Part shown: positions 36,141 through 48,299 of the stretch, in pieces | Position numbering within the stretch: the stretch's first letter is position 1 | Layout: each line of letters begins with the position of its first letter | Assembly: GCA_963971225.1 (NCBI GenBank) | Contig: OZ020267.1 | Location: 100,545,536-100,609,535 of the forward strand | DNA: 64,000 nt | Direction of reading: 5' to 3' | Origin: Melieria omissa | Lineage: Eukaryota > Arthropoda > Insecta > Diptera > Ulidiidae | Made by a program: the position numbers and the translations under genes | The notes under the pieces: model-generated | Databases searched by the model: none | What the model was told of the DNA's origin: nothing | The model's input: the letters and a program-made list of their open reading frames with translations, nothing else

Positions 36141-37098
36141 TGGGGGAAAGTGGGGTAATGGCGGCATAGTTTTCATTTAGCATCAAAACATATCCAAAAA
36201 TTGATATTTTTGATCAAATCAGAGTTAAGAGCACAACTAGAACACATATGCTAATAAAGTGTATCGGCAGATTTCAAAAATTCTGATTTTAACTATAAAA
36301 AATTGGAATCTATAAAAAAAGTTGGTTTTTGTCATTTAGAAAAATGGTGGGGTAATGACGGCCACTCAAAAAAACCGACCAGAAATCGCACAAATATCAA
36401 CACAAATCGCTGTGAATGCTTAATAAAGGCTCCGTGAAGAAAAACAAATGGAAATTTGACTTTTAACTTTATTGATAGCTCACAAAAAGCGGAAGAGAAA
36501 CGAAATTGAAACATATTGAAAAAAATGCCTCAAACTTACAATACAACGACTGGGACTTGTGAGAATGTATAGTGCAGAATAGCTATACCGTCTAGAACGA
36601 CTGGACAAGCAGTGGATCTCTTTAAATGGCATAAAAGGCCTCAATGATGAACAAATATCATCATGCGGATTCCAAAAATACTTCTTAATGACTGTCGTTA
36701 CCCCACCTCTAGTGGCCGTCATTCCCCCACTGACCTCATTTTGCGCAAGCATGCAGTACAAATAAACTATGCAAGACACATGACAAATTTTACTTGATTT
36801 AGAAAGCTAATATCAATAGCAACATTTTAACATATTTACCTTGATTGTGTAGCTGAAAGTTTTGACGAAATAATCCATATTTTGAACGCCTTATAAAACT
36901 TTCGAGTAGTTACGTATCGGCACTGGTCTGGAACTACAAGTTATAATAAATCCACATACTTCAGCTTCTTCTTAAAAACAAGCTTACGGAACAAGCTTTC
37001 TGTTACAGTAAACGGTTAAGACCTACGTCAACTTTAAGTACCAAAAATGGTGATGGCCGTCATTACCCCATGGCCGTCATTACCCCACTTTCCCCTAC
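36141..37098. mobile_element. Unclassified TIR element with GGGGTAATGACGGCC motif
   Basis: The left end (gggggaaagtggggtaatgg, from 36142) matches the complement of the right end (aggggaaagtggggtaatga, to 37095) at 22 of 24 positions over the longer match. The motif tggggtaatgacggcc recurs inside at about 36349, and inverted near 36697-36732 and 37061-37080. I could not define a target duplication or a transposase; a 99-codon ORF at 36480-36779 (minus) has no motif I know. It is probably a non-autonomous DNA transposon of about 0.96 kb. The exact ends are uncertain. Confidence 0.65.
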
Positions 37099-38829
37099 TT
37101 CTGGCATATTTGACAGTCTCTTGCTTGTAATGAATTCCAGTCAAAAATGGTCGCTTTGGGCAATTTTGAGCTTCGGTTTTGGCGCTGCGATACTGAATAC
37201 TTTAAAATCTGCATAATTAATTCTTAAGGGAATTAGGCGGCGTTTTGAGTGGATTTGTTTTGTTTTATTACAATAATTATGCGACGAGACACTTTTGCTA
37301 ATTACAGTCATTAATTATGCAGTTGCAAATGCTGCGATAAGCGCTCGAAGAACTGAGGAAAAAGTTGCGCAATTGTTTCGTAGCACACACCAGGGAGTTG
37401 TTTGAATAAATTGTCAAGGTATCACAGCTGTCATTTGATGAAATATACACAGTTTGCTTATGAAAATAAATTACGAGAGGTACGAGTATTAGTTGATTTT
37501 TGCAGTATCTAATTAATTATGACTTCCTAAGAATTCTGTTTGATTTTGAACTTTGCAAAGAATTTCATTGATTTTGCTGTTGTTAATTGACTGAGAACAG
37601 TTTACAGTTTTCTAATTAATGAAGCATATTTGAACAAGTCAAAAGTCTGCAATAGGTACTTTGTGCAAGTTATTGAAATAGTCACATTAAAGCATTGCCA
37701 CTTCGCTCGCTTAGTCAACACTGCTCCTGTCGCTAATGATATACTCGTAAGTAAGTTGGCACGTGTTCTATGTATTATTATAATTAATTAAGATAATCTA
37801 ACTATGCAACCGCACGCTGACACGTCTCATAATTAATTTGTGCAGCACTTTGAATTCATTTTGGCACACTTTGCCATACATACTTCTTAAGGAATCTAAT
37901 TTGCGCTCTGGGCTACATGTCGTATACTTAATCTCGAGTTCATTATTTCATTGACGATAATTATGTGTTTAGCGCACGAGCGCTTCTGAAATCAATACAC
38001 AGATTTGTGTTTAACGCTGTCAATGTGATGAAAGTTAAATTACACAATTTAAGAAAATATTTTTGTTGAAGAAAACTCTGAGTTTAATAGAAGTCCTAAA
38101 TTTTTCCGTATATAGTAGAGGATTTCGGTTTCGAACGTGGATTAAATTAGTCTATGAATAAATTTGGCGGGTATTGCGGCACAGCGAAAGAAATAAAATT
38201 CATTGGAATCAGTTTGAGTGGTGTCGTTTTTTCGCGAGTGGATAAATTAAGGTCGATACAGAACAAAACATAATAAACATTGAACGATGTCAACGGCCGC
38301 GGCCAAGGAGAGGCACCTCCGTGTGGTGAGAGTTCTTTTTGACTCCTTTCCTTTGTCTTCGATGAGCGCCACATCAATGTTCGTTATTCCGTAGTAGCAT
38401 TGTTGCGTGTTGACAGCTTCTGGATGTGAGAATTTGCTTCCTGCTTCTCATCACCACTGATTGAAATGCGAAGGATAGGCATTCGTCTCAATGTAAAAGA
38501 TTGGGTTGGGTAATGATGATGAGATGTGAAAATATAAGGAAAAAGGAAGGAAAAATGAGAAAATTGCCATAAAGTGCAAAGCTAAGCCTTAAGTGAGAAA
38601 CGAATGCATGGCTCTGGGATGAGAGTCTAGCTTATTTGCCGGGTTTAATGAGATGGCTTAGCGAGGCGACCAAGCACAACTAAATAGGCGCTCATTAAGG
38701 ACATCCATTGGATAGCTAAGCACGAACCGTGCAACTCATAGATGGGTAGGTAGGCAGGCTCCAAGAAGAGCACCATTAGGCCATGACTGCTCGTTGTGAT
38801 AACACATGCGATCAGGCCAACAGTGCTCA

Positions 38830-39520
38830 TTCATTAAACCAATTGAAGCTTCTAACGAAGCTTAGTAGATAGCAAACGGTCTTATCTCATAGACTATCGA
38901 AGGTGAAGTTGCCTAAAAAGGTCATCCTTTTTCTGAATAAAGCAGAACAGGTGCAAAGTAGGTGATGTAGAATGTCTTCCTCGTGCTTGCAGCTGCGACA
39001 GAAGTCGTTTGAAAAATGCTCAGCCTTTTTGCATGGTGCCCATTAAGCAGTGAGAGGAGAACGTTTACGAAGTTTCAAGTTTGGCCAAATTTGGCGTTTA
39101 AGGAAACTTGTGTTGCCTTCAGACCAACTCAAATCATGTCTTGTATAGAGCTCAGATGGGCACGAAGCTTATAGGTCTTGACATAACTGCTCTGTTATAC
39201 CATTCTGAGCGGGTTCATCCAATTTACAGATCCCTGAAATATTCCTATGTGCCAAACCCCAGCATAGACAAATTTTAAATTGCCTGGCAGTTTCATTGAG
39301 AGATTTGCTGCAGCTGAGGACAGTCTTTGATGTTATGATGACCGCATCTAGAGCCCTAAAAGAAGATTGGCTTTCTGATAGTTTCAGGATATCTCTTGCC
39401 AATATCCCGTTTACCCTGAGCGAGTTAGAGGCTACGCAGATTGCTGTGACCTCGGCAACTCATAGAGACTATCTGGTTCGTTTCGGCCATTTACCGGGCA
39501 GGATGATAAAAAATTGTTGA
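38830..39520 (-). pseudogene. Non-LTR retrotransposon (LINE) RNase H and C-terminal remnant
   Basis: The minus-strand translation shows an RNase H-like stretch (SESQSSFRALDAVIITSKTV, about 39320-39385). This is followed by a C-terminal zinc-knuckle-type block, FCRSCKHEEDILHHLLCTC (about 38950-39010), and a typical ending LLSFVRSFNWFNE (about 38831-38870). Stops interrupt it (for example near 39040). It is the 3' end of a Jockey- or R1-like LINE. What follows to about 38500 may be its decayed 3' UTR. Confidence 0.7.
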
Positions 39521-39639
39521 GAAACTAGCATATCCATGGACATGGGTTCATCAGAAATCGAAAAGTTTAACCATGTCTTGTAAGATCATTAGTTTCATTC
39601 ATTTCATTCATACAAGAGACCTCTAGGTAGGACTGTGAA

Positions 39640-39998
39640 GAAAGTGCTCGCTGTCACTGCGCAGTTTACAAGGAAGGCAAATTAGAAAATATACTAGCAT
39701 ACTTTTAGGGGCCTCAAAATTTCGCTGGAATATTCTACTTCAAAGATGACTTGCGATGATACTGGAAATTTGAGTCCAATTAGAATGTGCGAGAACGATC
39801 TGCGCTACAAGAAAACAAAGCAGGCAGCCAGGTACAGCGTAGAGAGGAGTTTCGTTTCACCAAGCAAACGTGCAACAGTCAAGTGTGAAATTGTAAATAA
39901 ACAGACTACTATTGTAGAGCTGCGTTGAAGAAATGTAGTGTTTTTTATTTTTGAGCACAATCCAGTGAAACGAACTAGCAGAACTAATTTTCGTAGCA
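39640..39998 (+). mobile_element. Old gypsy-type solo LTR
   Basis: It shares, in order, agcatacttttagg (39700), gaatgtgcgagaac.atc.gcgc (about 39783), ttttttatttttgagcacaatcc (39939) and the 3' end attttcgtagca with the LTRs at 5836 and 21735. It is much diverged and the TATA box is lost. The left end is approximate. Confidence 0.55.
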
Positions 39999-40140
39999 TT
40001 CATTCATTGTACATTTCGCTAACAAGCTTCTCACTGACATTTAAACGTTTTTTTCTACTACCAACTAATTTTCGTAGCATTCATTCATTCTACATTTCGC
40101 TAACAAGCTTCTCACTGACATTTAAATGTTTTTTTCGAAC
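39982..40140. repeat. Tandem duplication, unit about 80 bp
   Basis: The phrase aactaattttcgtagcattc and the text through cactgacatttaaa.gtttttt occur twice with few changes. The unit begins in the last bases of the old LTR. Confidence 0.85.
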
Positions 40141-41969
40141 AAATATTGCTTTAATGCCACCAAACTACACTGACTAAGATTTTTAGTAAAACAAAATGTG
40201 TTTATCAACTAGCCAACAGATTTTCAAGAAAGGGAATGTATTATCTTAAAAAAGAAATGAAACCAAAAAAAAATTAACCACTAAAGCGACAAATTATTTG
40301 CATTAGTTCTCTTTATTCGAATTAGTTCTCTTTAAAATGTTTTTCCCGAATGAGGAGAACTCATGGGATCTCTTTGCCGTCTTCCTCTTCTCACTGATTA
40401 TTCGCATTAATTCTTCTTATTTTTAGTTCTAAACTTATACCACAACTATTTCAAGAAAATCAAATACCTTGTCTTCCCTTTAAACTTTTTTATTCGATTG
40501 AACTATGATGTATGAATAAAAAGCTAATAAATATTTCAATCTTGGTGATTTCATTACCCAATTTTCTTCAACATTTGGTACAACTGCCAGTGTGTTAAAA
40601 ACTGATTGTGTTGAACTGTGGTGGTATCACAATATACCTATATGGCCTAAGATAGATTCAGATGGCCTTGGGGTAGCTACTCCTACCTGCTATCTCCCTG
40701 AACTGCATCTAAGTTTCGACAGCTGCCTCGGTGTCAGACACACTTAGACCTATTTATGACTAGTTGCAGTCACAAGTTCAAATATTTATGCCTTTATGTA
40801 GAATTCATACAAAACATGCGTAAAAATCATTTTTCTAATAGCAAATTTCATATGGACAATAATTTCTTGTATCACTTATTGCGCAAAAATTTCTTGACAT
40901 CTATTGGGCAGACAACAAATTATGCACAAATATGAAGCGTACAACAATTTCCCATTTATGAGTCCAACACCTGTCAGCTGTCCATTGTGACAGTGCGTTG
41001 CTATTAACGCATCGCATGTATAATGCATGAACAACAACAACACATGCTTTAAAAAAACAAACGGTCCGCTGCCATTCAGAATTCGAAACGAACGAAATGT
41101 CACCGAAATCAATTTGGCACTGATGCGATGTTATTTGCCTCATGATGCGCACAGCTGCGTAAATATGCATGAACTCGGCGAAACGTAGCAAATTCAGCGG
41201 AAATCAATATTTATGCAATCGTGTGTATGTGTTGGGGTGAGTGTGTGTGTGTGTGTGAATAATGCATGGGCGTAAATGTAAGTGTCACAAACAATAAACA
41301 GTCAAGTTGTAAGCGTTTAGGGCGCATGTGTGTTGGTATGTGATGTCGAGTGTTTACCTATTTATGAAGTTAACGGTATTTTTTTGTATGTAAGAGTATA
41401 TGTAAATGTACATATGTGTCAACGCAATGACGTCCACATTGCTGGCAGAGGTACGAACTATGACGTGGGTGTATTTTATGAAGACACACGCTCGTGTTTG
41501 CTTACATGTGTAAAAATCGTAATTGCACATAAATGTGTAATGTGGCAAAAGTCTATGGTGTAAGAATTTTATGGTGTACAGTGCAAGTGTTTTAAAATGT
41601 TTTAGGAGCACTTTAAGTTGTCTTAAGGTTAAAGGTTACGTTGAATAGGAAATGATTTTGAAAAAGCCTTTATGTGAGAAGAAGTGTAATTTTAGCATAT
41701 AAGCGTCTGAACCTTTTGTATTCGGAACCAACTCGTTTCTGTTCGAGTTCGAAACTTAGATGAAAATGTTAGTAAATAAAAAATTGTTTGAACTTTCGAA
41801 ATTTGCAACTGAAATTTTTAACAAATGCAAATTGTTAAAACTTTGTGTTTATTTTTTATTTATAAAAATCATATATATTTATATTCCTTTATTTTTTTAA
41901 TTATTAATTTTTGCATTTTTTATGAATTTATTTTTTTGTATTTGTTAGAGTCCGACCGATACCAAATTT

Positions 41970-42082
41970 TTTGGCCGATGCCGATGCCGATTAATCGGCA
42001 TCGGCCAATTCTCAGCCGATGCCGATTAATCGGTCAAAAGGCCGAAAATCGGCCGATGCCGATGCCGATGCCGATGCCGATT
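41970..42082. repeat. Subterminal GCCGAT repeats, left
   Basis: Clusters of gccgat and its complement atcggc, ending in four to five tandem units (about 42050-42081). Confidence 0.9.
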
Positions 42083-42125
42083 CTATAGAAAAAACAACAC
42101 GAATGAATTCAACCAAAACACAGTA

Positions 42126-42282
42126 GGGGTATTCACACCGAGCTCGTTACTTCGTTAGTTCGGTACTCGGTAGTTTTCTATGTGTATTTTGTTTTTGTTC
42201 AATTCTTTTACAAAAACAAGATACACATAGAAAACTACCGAGTACCGAACTAACGAAGTAACGAGCTCGGTGTGAAAACCCC
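42126..42282. mobile_element. 157-bp near-perfect palindromic MITE
   Basis: Two 72-bp arms (42126-42197 and 42211-42282) are complementary at 70 of 72 positions by my reading, with a 13-nt loop. TA flanks both sides (42124-42125 and 42283-42284), consistent with a TA duplication of the mariner/Tc1 type. It starts ggggtattcacaccgagctc. It lies inside the hAT-type element, so it inserted later. Transcribed, it would form a long hairpin RNA. Confidence 0.9.
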
Positions 42283-43609
42283 TAGTTTATTTTTTAAAAC
42301 AACAAAAGGAACTATTACATATATATTACATTTCATCACATTCATTACAACTTTACAAACAAAAACGAGAAAATTAACAATTAAAAACTAAATAAAATTA
42401 TAAAAAAATTCAGAATTTTAATACATTAACATTAACAATGCATTAAACAAAAAAACAAATGTATCACATATATTCCACTTTTTGTATTGTATATATGTAA
42501 TTTTAAATCAGTAAACATATGAGTACCACACCTACTTATCCATTTTGTTTTCTAAGCGAAGGATCGCGCTTCATTATTTATTTTTTAATTACTATTTTTA
42601 ATATATGGGGCATTTCACGTCAAGCGGGCAACCCAAAAAAAGTGAGGTCATAAATTTTGTTTATATTCTGGTCAGTTATACTTCTAGTAGACGTGGATGT
42701 GTACACCCAATTTTTTTTTCGTATGATGTTTTTTTCATGAGCTTTTAAAAATTCGCTAAGAATAAAGTCGTGAATTTTTGGATGCTTATTATCTGTATCA
42801 ATTAATTTGTAAAAAAACTAAAAAGTATTGTTTCTGATAGTAAAAAAGTTGTTGTTTTTTTGTGTTTATCGTATTCTAAATTTTAATTTTTTTTACATAT
42901 AGTAAACCGGAAGTGAAAATTTCAAATCGATGGTTGAGTAACTTCGACACTTTTTTTAATTCTTTTAACTTAAATTAAAGCTTCAAATGTACTAATTCTC
43001 CACAAAAAAATTAAAACGTGATCTCCAACCGTTTAAGATTTAGAGCGCATACAGTACATACACATAGCTGAAAATAATGGATTTTATGTCATTTTGGGTA
43101 AAAGTCTATTTTCTATCTGTCCTCCACCAAATACTCGTTCGGCTGCTCCTGTTATAAGATGCCCGCTCTGGACAACGGCTCAATGCGAATGTGCAATTTA
43201 TGTTTATTTTCATGGGTTACCGGCAGACGCGTGTAACAGTGTTGCCAGGTGAAAACAAAATTTACAATGTACACATAAAATTAATATTTCATGAAAATTT
43301 GCTCATTCTATTTGGCACATGCAATTAACAAAAGACCCACTAGCCAATATAGCTGAACAAGGTGTTGATGTAACAAAAATATATTAAAAATGTCTGTAAA
43401 ATATTGTCCCCTTTAATATTTGTCACAAAATCAAACAAATCTAGGGAGAAACCCCCTACTCTGGCAACACTGGGTTGTAACGTATAATAAAAATGTAATA
43501 AATATACAAAGCGAGATATAAAAAAGAAACACAGTGCGATTCAGCTGCAAATAAAAACAAACAAGAATGCTTCAAATTCAAATTCAAATATGCCATCGAC
43601 CCAAAAAAA

Positions 43610-43770
43610 ACCGATGTGGCATCGGCCAAAAAAGGCCGATGTGGCATCGGCCAAAAAAGGCCGATGCCGATGCCGATGCCGATTCTTTTTTTTTGGGCCG
43701 ATGCCGATACTAGCCGATGCCGATACCAATTTTATTGGCCGATACTAGCCGATGCCGATGCCGATGCCGA
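43610..43770. repeat. Subterminal GCCGAT repeats, right
   Basis: This mirrors the left cluster, with gccgatgccgatgccgat runs and a twice-repeated gatgtggcatcggccaaaaa unit near 43611-43660. Confidence 0.9.
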
Positions 43771-43796
43771 TTAATCGGTCGGACTCTAGTATTTGT

Positions 43797-44260
43797 ATCT
43801 ATTTATATATAAAATTATATATTTATGCATTTTTTATAATTAACTTATTTACATTAATTTACTAATTAATGTATTTATTTAATTATCCCTTAATTTATTC
43901 ATTTTTTATTTATTTAATGATTTATTTTTTATTTTTTTGTATATATTTATTTTTGTATATTTTTATTTATTTATTTATATATGAATTTGTTAATATATTT
44001 AATTATTTACTTAATAAATAATTGATTAATTAATGGGTTTTATAGATTTATGCATTTTTTTATTTACTTATTTATCAATTTATTATTTTTTATTTATGTA
44101 TTTATTTAGTTATTTATTAATATCGAAACAATAAATAATAAATTTAATTATTTATTTTATTTTATTTATTTATGTAATTTAATTTTTTTATTTTTTTTAT
44201 TTGTTTATTTATTTATTTTAATTTTAATTTTTTTATTTTTTATTTTATTTATATATTTAA
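43797..44260. other. Extremely AT-rich spacer
   Basis: It is dominated by ttta/ttat words with almost no G or C. It continues the same kind of sequence seen just left of the hAT element (41820-41945), consistent with one AT-rich block split by the insertion. Confidence 0.6.
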
Positions 44261-44889
44261 TTTTTTTCTATCAAACAGCTTAATTTTTTAATGCCTTACA
44301 TTTCGTAAAATGTTAAGCAACTTAAAGTGTTTCCATTGGTATTCAAATACGTTTTATTTTCCCTTCTCGCCTGACTTGATTTTCTTATTAAATTTCGTTG
44401 TATTGCTGCTGCTGGTCAATTTTTTGGGTTCTTATGCTCATCTCTGTCCGCTATTTACTCAGTAACGAACACGCATTCAGCATAATCTTGACACTGTCAG
44501 TGTCCACAACAGGAAGCCGAATCGACGACATACATGGAAACGAAAATTAGCTTCTTAATCCGCCTAAGTAATGAATGGCCTATGAGTTTTGTTGGCTTCA
44601 TCAATGTGTGTTTATGTGTGTGTGTGTGTGTGTGTGCGACAGTGGACATTACATAAAACATGAGGAAAAAGTGCGGTCGTGTCTGTGGCAGTTGTATAAT
44701 ATTTTTTGCTATCTAATCTACAACAAGACGTACAGACACTTCGGGGGCATTAAGACTGAGAAAATCATCTCAATGGGCTTAGAGAGCATACGGACATAGT
44801 GGCAGATTCCAGTGGACTTGAGGATGGCTTATATCTTTTTCAAGAGCTAGGCGGCCATTAAAGCAGCTTAACTAACACCTCACCAACTA

Positions 44890-45035
44890 AAATCCAAACT
44901 AGTCAGAGACTGAAAGAATTAGCTAAAGTTGGCTGAGGATCACTGACTGTTAGGTGGGCCACCTCCTGAATATTTGGGAATCCACACAAATGAGTCGGCT
45001 AACGAGCTGTTCAGGGGGTTTAGCTGAGGTCTGCT
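44890..45035 (+). pseudogene. Decayed LINE RNase H fragment (tentative)
   Basis: The plus-strand translation across several stops reads KLVRD ... LKLAEDH, then PPPEYLGIHTNESANEL. This resembles the end of LINE RNase H domains (WVPGH.GI.GNE.ADELA). It is short and diverged. Confidence 0.4.
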
Positions 45036-48000
45036 ATGGAGTCACAATCTGAACAGGTAGTGCTGCTTTTAAGTGCAAAGCCAAGACAAATTAGGGACTA
45101 CTTTCTGTTGGTAGAGGACAGTAGGTGGTGCAGTCATTACAGTGGCTCGACAGGACCCCCGTAGAACGAACAATCTGCTGCTTATTTTTTCTATATTCTT
45201 CTATTTCTTAGGAAATAGTCTTATTGGCTCTTGAGCCCATCTGTTGGCGACTAGACTGACGATGTGGTTTGGCTCTAATGCCAAGTAAGGAGCGTTCACG
45301 AAAAAACGGATTCCTCTTCTTTGATTTTTTAAATTTTTTTGGAGCGCACCTCAACAGTAGGCTTTACTTTTTCGAAAAGCTTAAACTTCATGAAAACTAA
45401 TTGCATTTAATTTCATTTTGACTTTAGCTCTCGAGTGAAATGGCAGTCAGGTGCTTAGTAAATTCGCATTTTCTATCGTCTATTAACCAACTCTACATTT
45501 TTCTAGTCTGTAAGATCTGATGCCATAAACTATAAATAAACTGAAAATATTGTGGAATAAATGTATGGAATACATTAACTGCTCAACAAAGTGTAGTTGA
45601 AATAGATTGAAAGCATGATTTTGTAATAGTTAAACCAATTCAATTACTCTCAAGTAACAAGCGATTTATTACCCGAGTTGCTAACCCTCTAAACACATAA
45701 AACAAAGCCAAGCAGCTTAACCTTTAAAACATACAAAAAAATATTCATTATTTCATAGCAAGCTTTGGCCCTCTTTAGAAATGTCTAAATTACGGCCTAA
45801 ACACAAACGACTTAATGAAGAATGACGCAACAGTGGCAATGTGAAGTCACTGCGCCTAAAAGCAAACACGCAAACTCACACCAGATAGCATCAAAGATAA
45901 AGAATGTCGGCAGCTAAAACTTTCTTGCCGCTAATGAAAAATTGCTGTCAAATTGCGGCAACGCAAGCAAATGGCCCACCAACTGACCGTCGGCACTCAA
46001 AGGCCAATGACTAATTTATGCAAATTGGGCACAAATATTGCTTAAACAAAAAGAAAAATTCCAAAGCAACCTAAAAAAAAAATAAAAACTACTATTTTAG
46101 TAAACAATAAGGCAGCCAACACATAAAACTGTGAACAGTGCATGAATAATAAAACAGGAAAGAGCAAAGCGGACATAGGAAATTGTTGTCAATGCATTTA
46201 GGCTTCTAGGTTGTGGTCTAATAAAATCGCCTGCCACATGGATTTCCATAAACAAAAAAGTGAAGATAAAATGAAAAAAGCGCGTAGGAAGTGTGTTGCT
46301 GCCACAGAATATGAGAAAAACCAGCTTCGGCAGTGGGTTTGGGGTATGAAATGCAAAGTGAGTTATTGCCAAGTTGGCAAAAAGTCACAGCTTTAACACA
46401 AATGCTTAGGGGTTGCAGTAAAAATTGAAGGGAAGAGAGTAAAAAAGACGCACGGAAACGGGTTTAAAAGCTCACACCAGAATGTGCCGTAAATAAAGTT
46501 GGAAACATTTGCCCATACGACGGTTTTCCTAAAACATTTCAAATGTTTTTGCTGCCACGCGCAACTTTTGACTTTTGTGTTACTGAGTGCGAGGTTGGAA
46601 TGTGTCAATAGAAGGGTAGAAGGTGGTATGTGTCTGGTTTTGCTCGCAGTGCATTGATGGTTGAGGCGAGAAGCTATAAAATTCACAGCATGTCCATAGA
46701 AATGTCTCGATGTTCTTTGCGTAAACGAAAAGGCAATTCAAAGTCAATTGAAATGATTGAAAGTGTACGAAAATGTGAGCTAAGGGATTTTGGTAGCAGT
46801 AAAATGTTTTAAGTTGAGTGCTTTCAGAAGAAATAAAGTGAAGAAATGTGATAGCAGAGAACCAGATGACAGAATAGTCAACAAAGTGCGTAGTTAGTCT
46901 GCGTGCGTGCACCTTTTGAGGAGCCGAATACCATTCGAATCGAATTTTGTACAATTTTTAATGTTTGGCGGGCGCACAGTGATTCGGCTCCATACAACCG
47001 CGGAACAAAATTGAAAGGAGTGGTCTGTTCTTAAACAATTTGCTATGCTAATATAGTTAAACAAGGTCTGCTGAATTGAATCTTCATCTTGTTTTCTTTA
47101 AACTTTTGTAGTTTAACAATGTCTGAGACAAATTAAATTTTGAATTTTTTTTTTATGTTTTCATGTTGATACTTTTAGGAATGAATAAAATAAAGTTTGT
47201 TGAAAATAAGTATTTAGACCACTTTTCAAATAAAATCATTTTCTGAGATCGAAAGACATCGAAGGAAAAAATGCTTCTTAAAATACAAAAAAATACAGGA
47301 GCATTCTCTCACATCCTTTTTGAAATTCCCACATCAATTCTTAATCTATATTTAAAGTTTTAAAAAGTTCTTACTTGCCATTAATTTTTACAATATTTTT
47401 GGACTAAAAAACAAAAAACATGTGTTTAAATTTTTTTGTGAAAAAAAGTTCCAACTTTGAACACTTTTGCACACACATTAATCAATTGTTTTGCACAAAT
47501 TTTTTTGGGTTTTTTTATGTTGGATTTTAACCTTTCAAACGACACCAAAAATGTGAGTTTTTGAGACTGTAAGCTTTTTGAATTCCTTTATTGAAATAAT
47601 CACTGTGGGGTGGTTTGAACCCCCCAAAACCTTCCCCTGTGTGCGTTACTGTAACTGACTGTTTTGTCTGATGGTTTGTCTTTCGATTATTGGTAGAGTG
47701 ACTTGTGTTGTGACAACACTGTGCCACAGCCAATTTTGCACACAAAATTCGACAATCTCACAAAAGTAGAAGCCAAATATTGCAAAACTGCGTTTTAAAT
47801 TTTACTCTCTGATTTCGTGTGAATTGCTGAACAAGCTTTGACAGCCTCTAATCTTTCAGTATGTTACTGATAATATATCACAAAGGGTTGTTATAACTTT
47901 TAATAGCTTTGTTGGCTCTTGGAATTCCATAAACTTTCATCCTTCTGCCCATTTTCTTTGTTTTCTTTGGTGTCTTTTGGTATTTTGAGAGCATGTTTTG

Positions 48001-48299
48001 AGCTCAAAGTTTCAGCGAATTCCATTGCTAAATGACACATATTGCCAACGAGTGCGCGCGTGTGTGTGTGTATGTGTCTGTGTGTGAATTTAATTAAGCG
48101 GCAGCATAACAACAACAATTACAACTTATTTTTTAATTGCATATGTGCTGGAGTTAAGTTTTTTAAGAGTAAAGCAACATGAAACCAGTTCACATGCTTT
48201 TAGCTTGAAAAAATACAAAAACAAAATAACAAACAAAAAGTTTAAAGTTTTGCACAGTACGCCACACCGCTCAACAGCTGGTTTTTGTATATGCATGTA

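Larger units (their letters stand above)
41946..43788. mobile_element. Non-autonomous hAT-type transposon
   Basis: The ends are inverted (TAGAGTCCGACCGAT at 41946-41960; ATCGGTCGGACTCTA ending 43788) and flanked by a perfect 8-bp duplication GTATTTGT (41938-41945 and 43789-43796). An 8-bp duplication with TAGAG-type ends is typical of the hAT superfamily. Both subterminal regions (41970-42082 and 43610-43770) carry tandem and inverted GCCGAT/ATCGGC hexamers, which may be transposase binding sites. No transposase ORF is visible in 1843 bp, so it would depend on an enzyme from elsewhere. A MITE is nested at 42126-42282. Confidence 0.85.
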
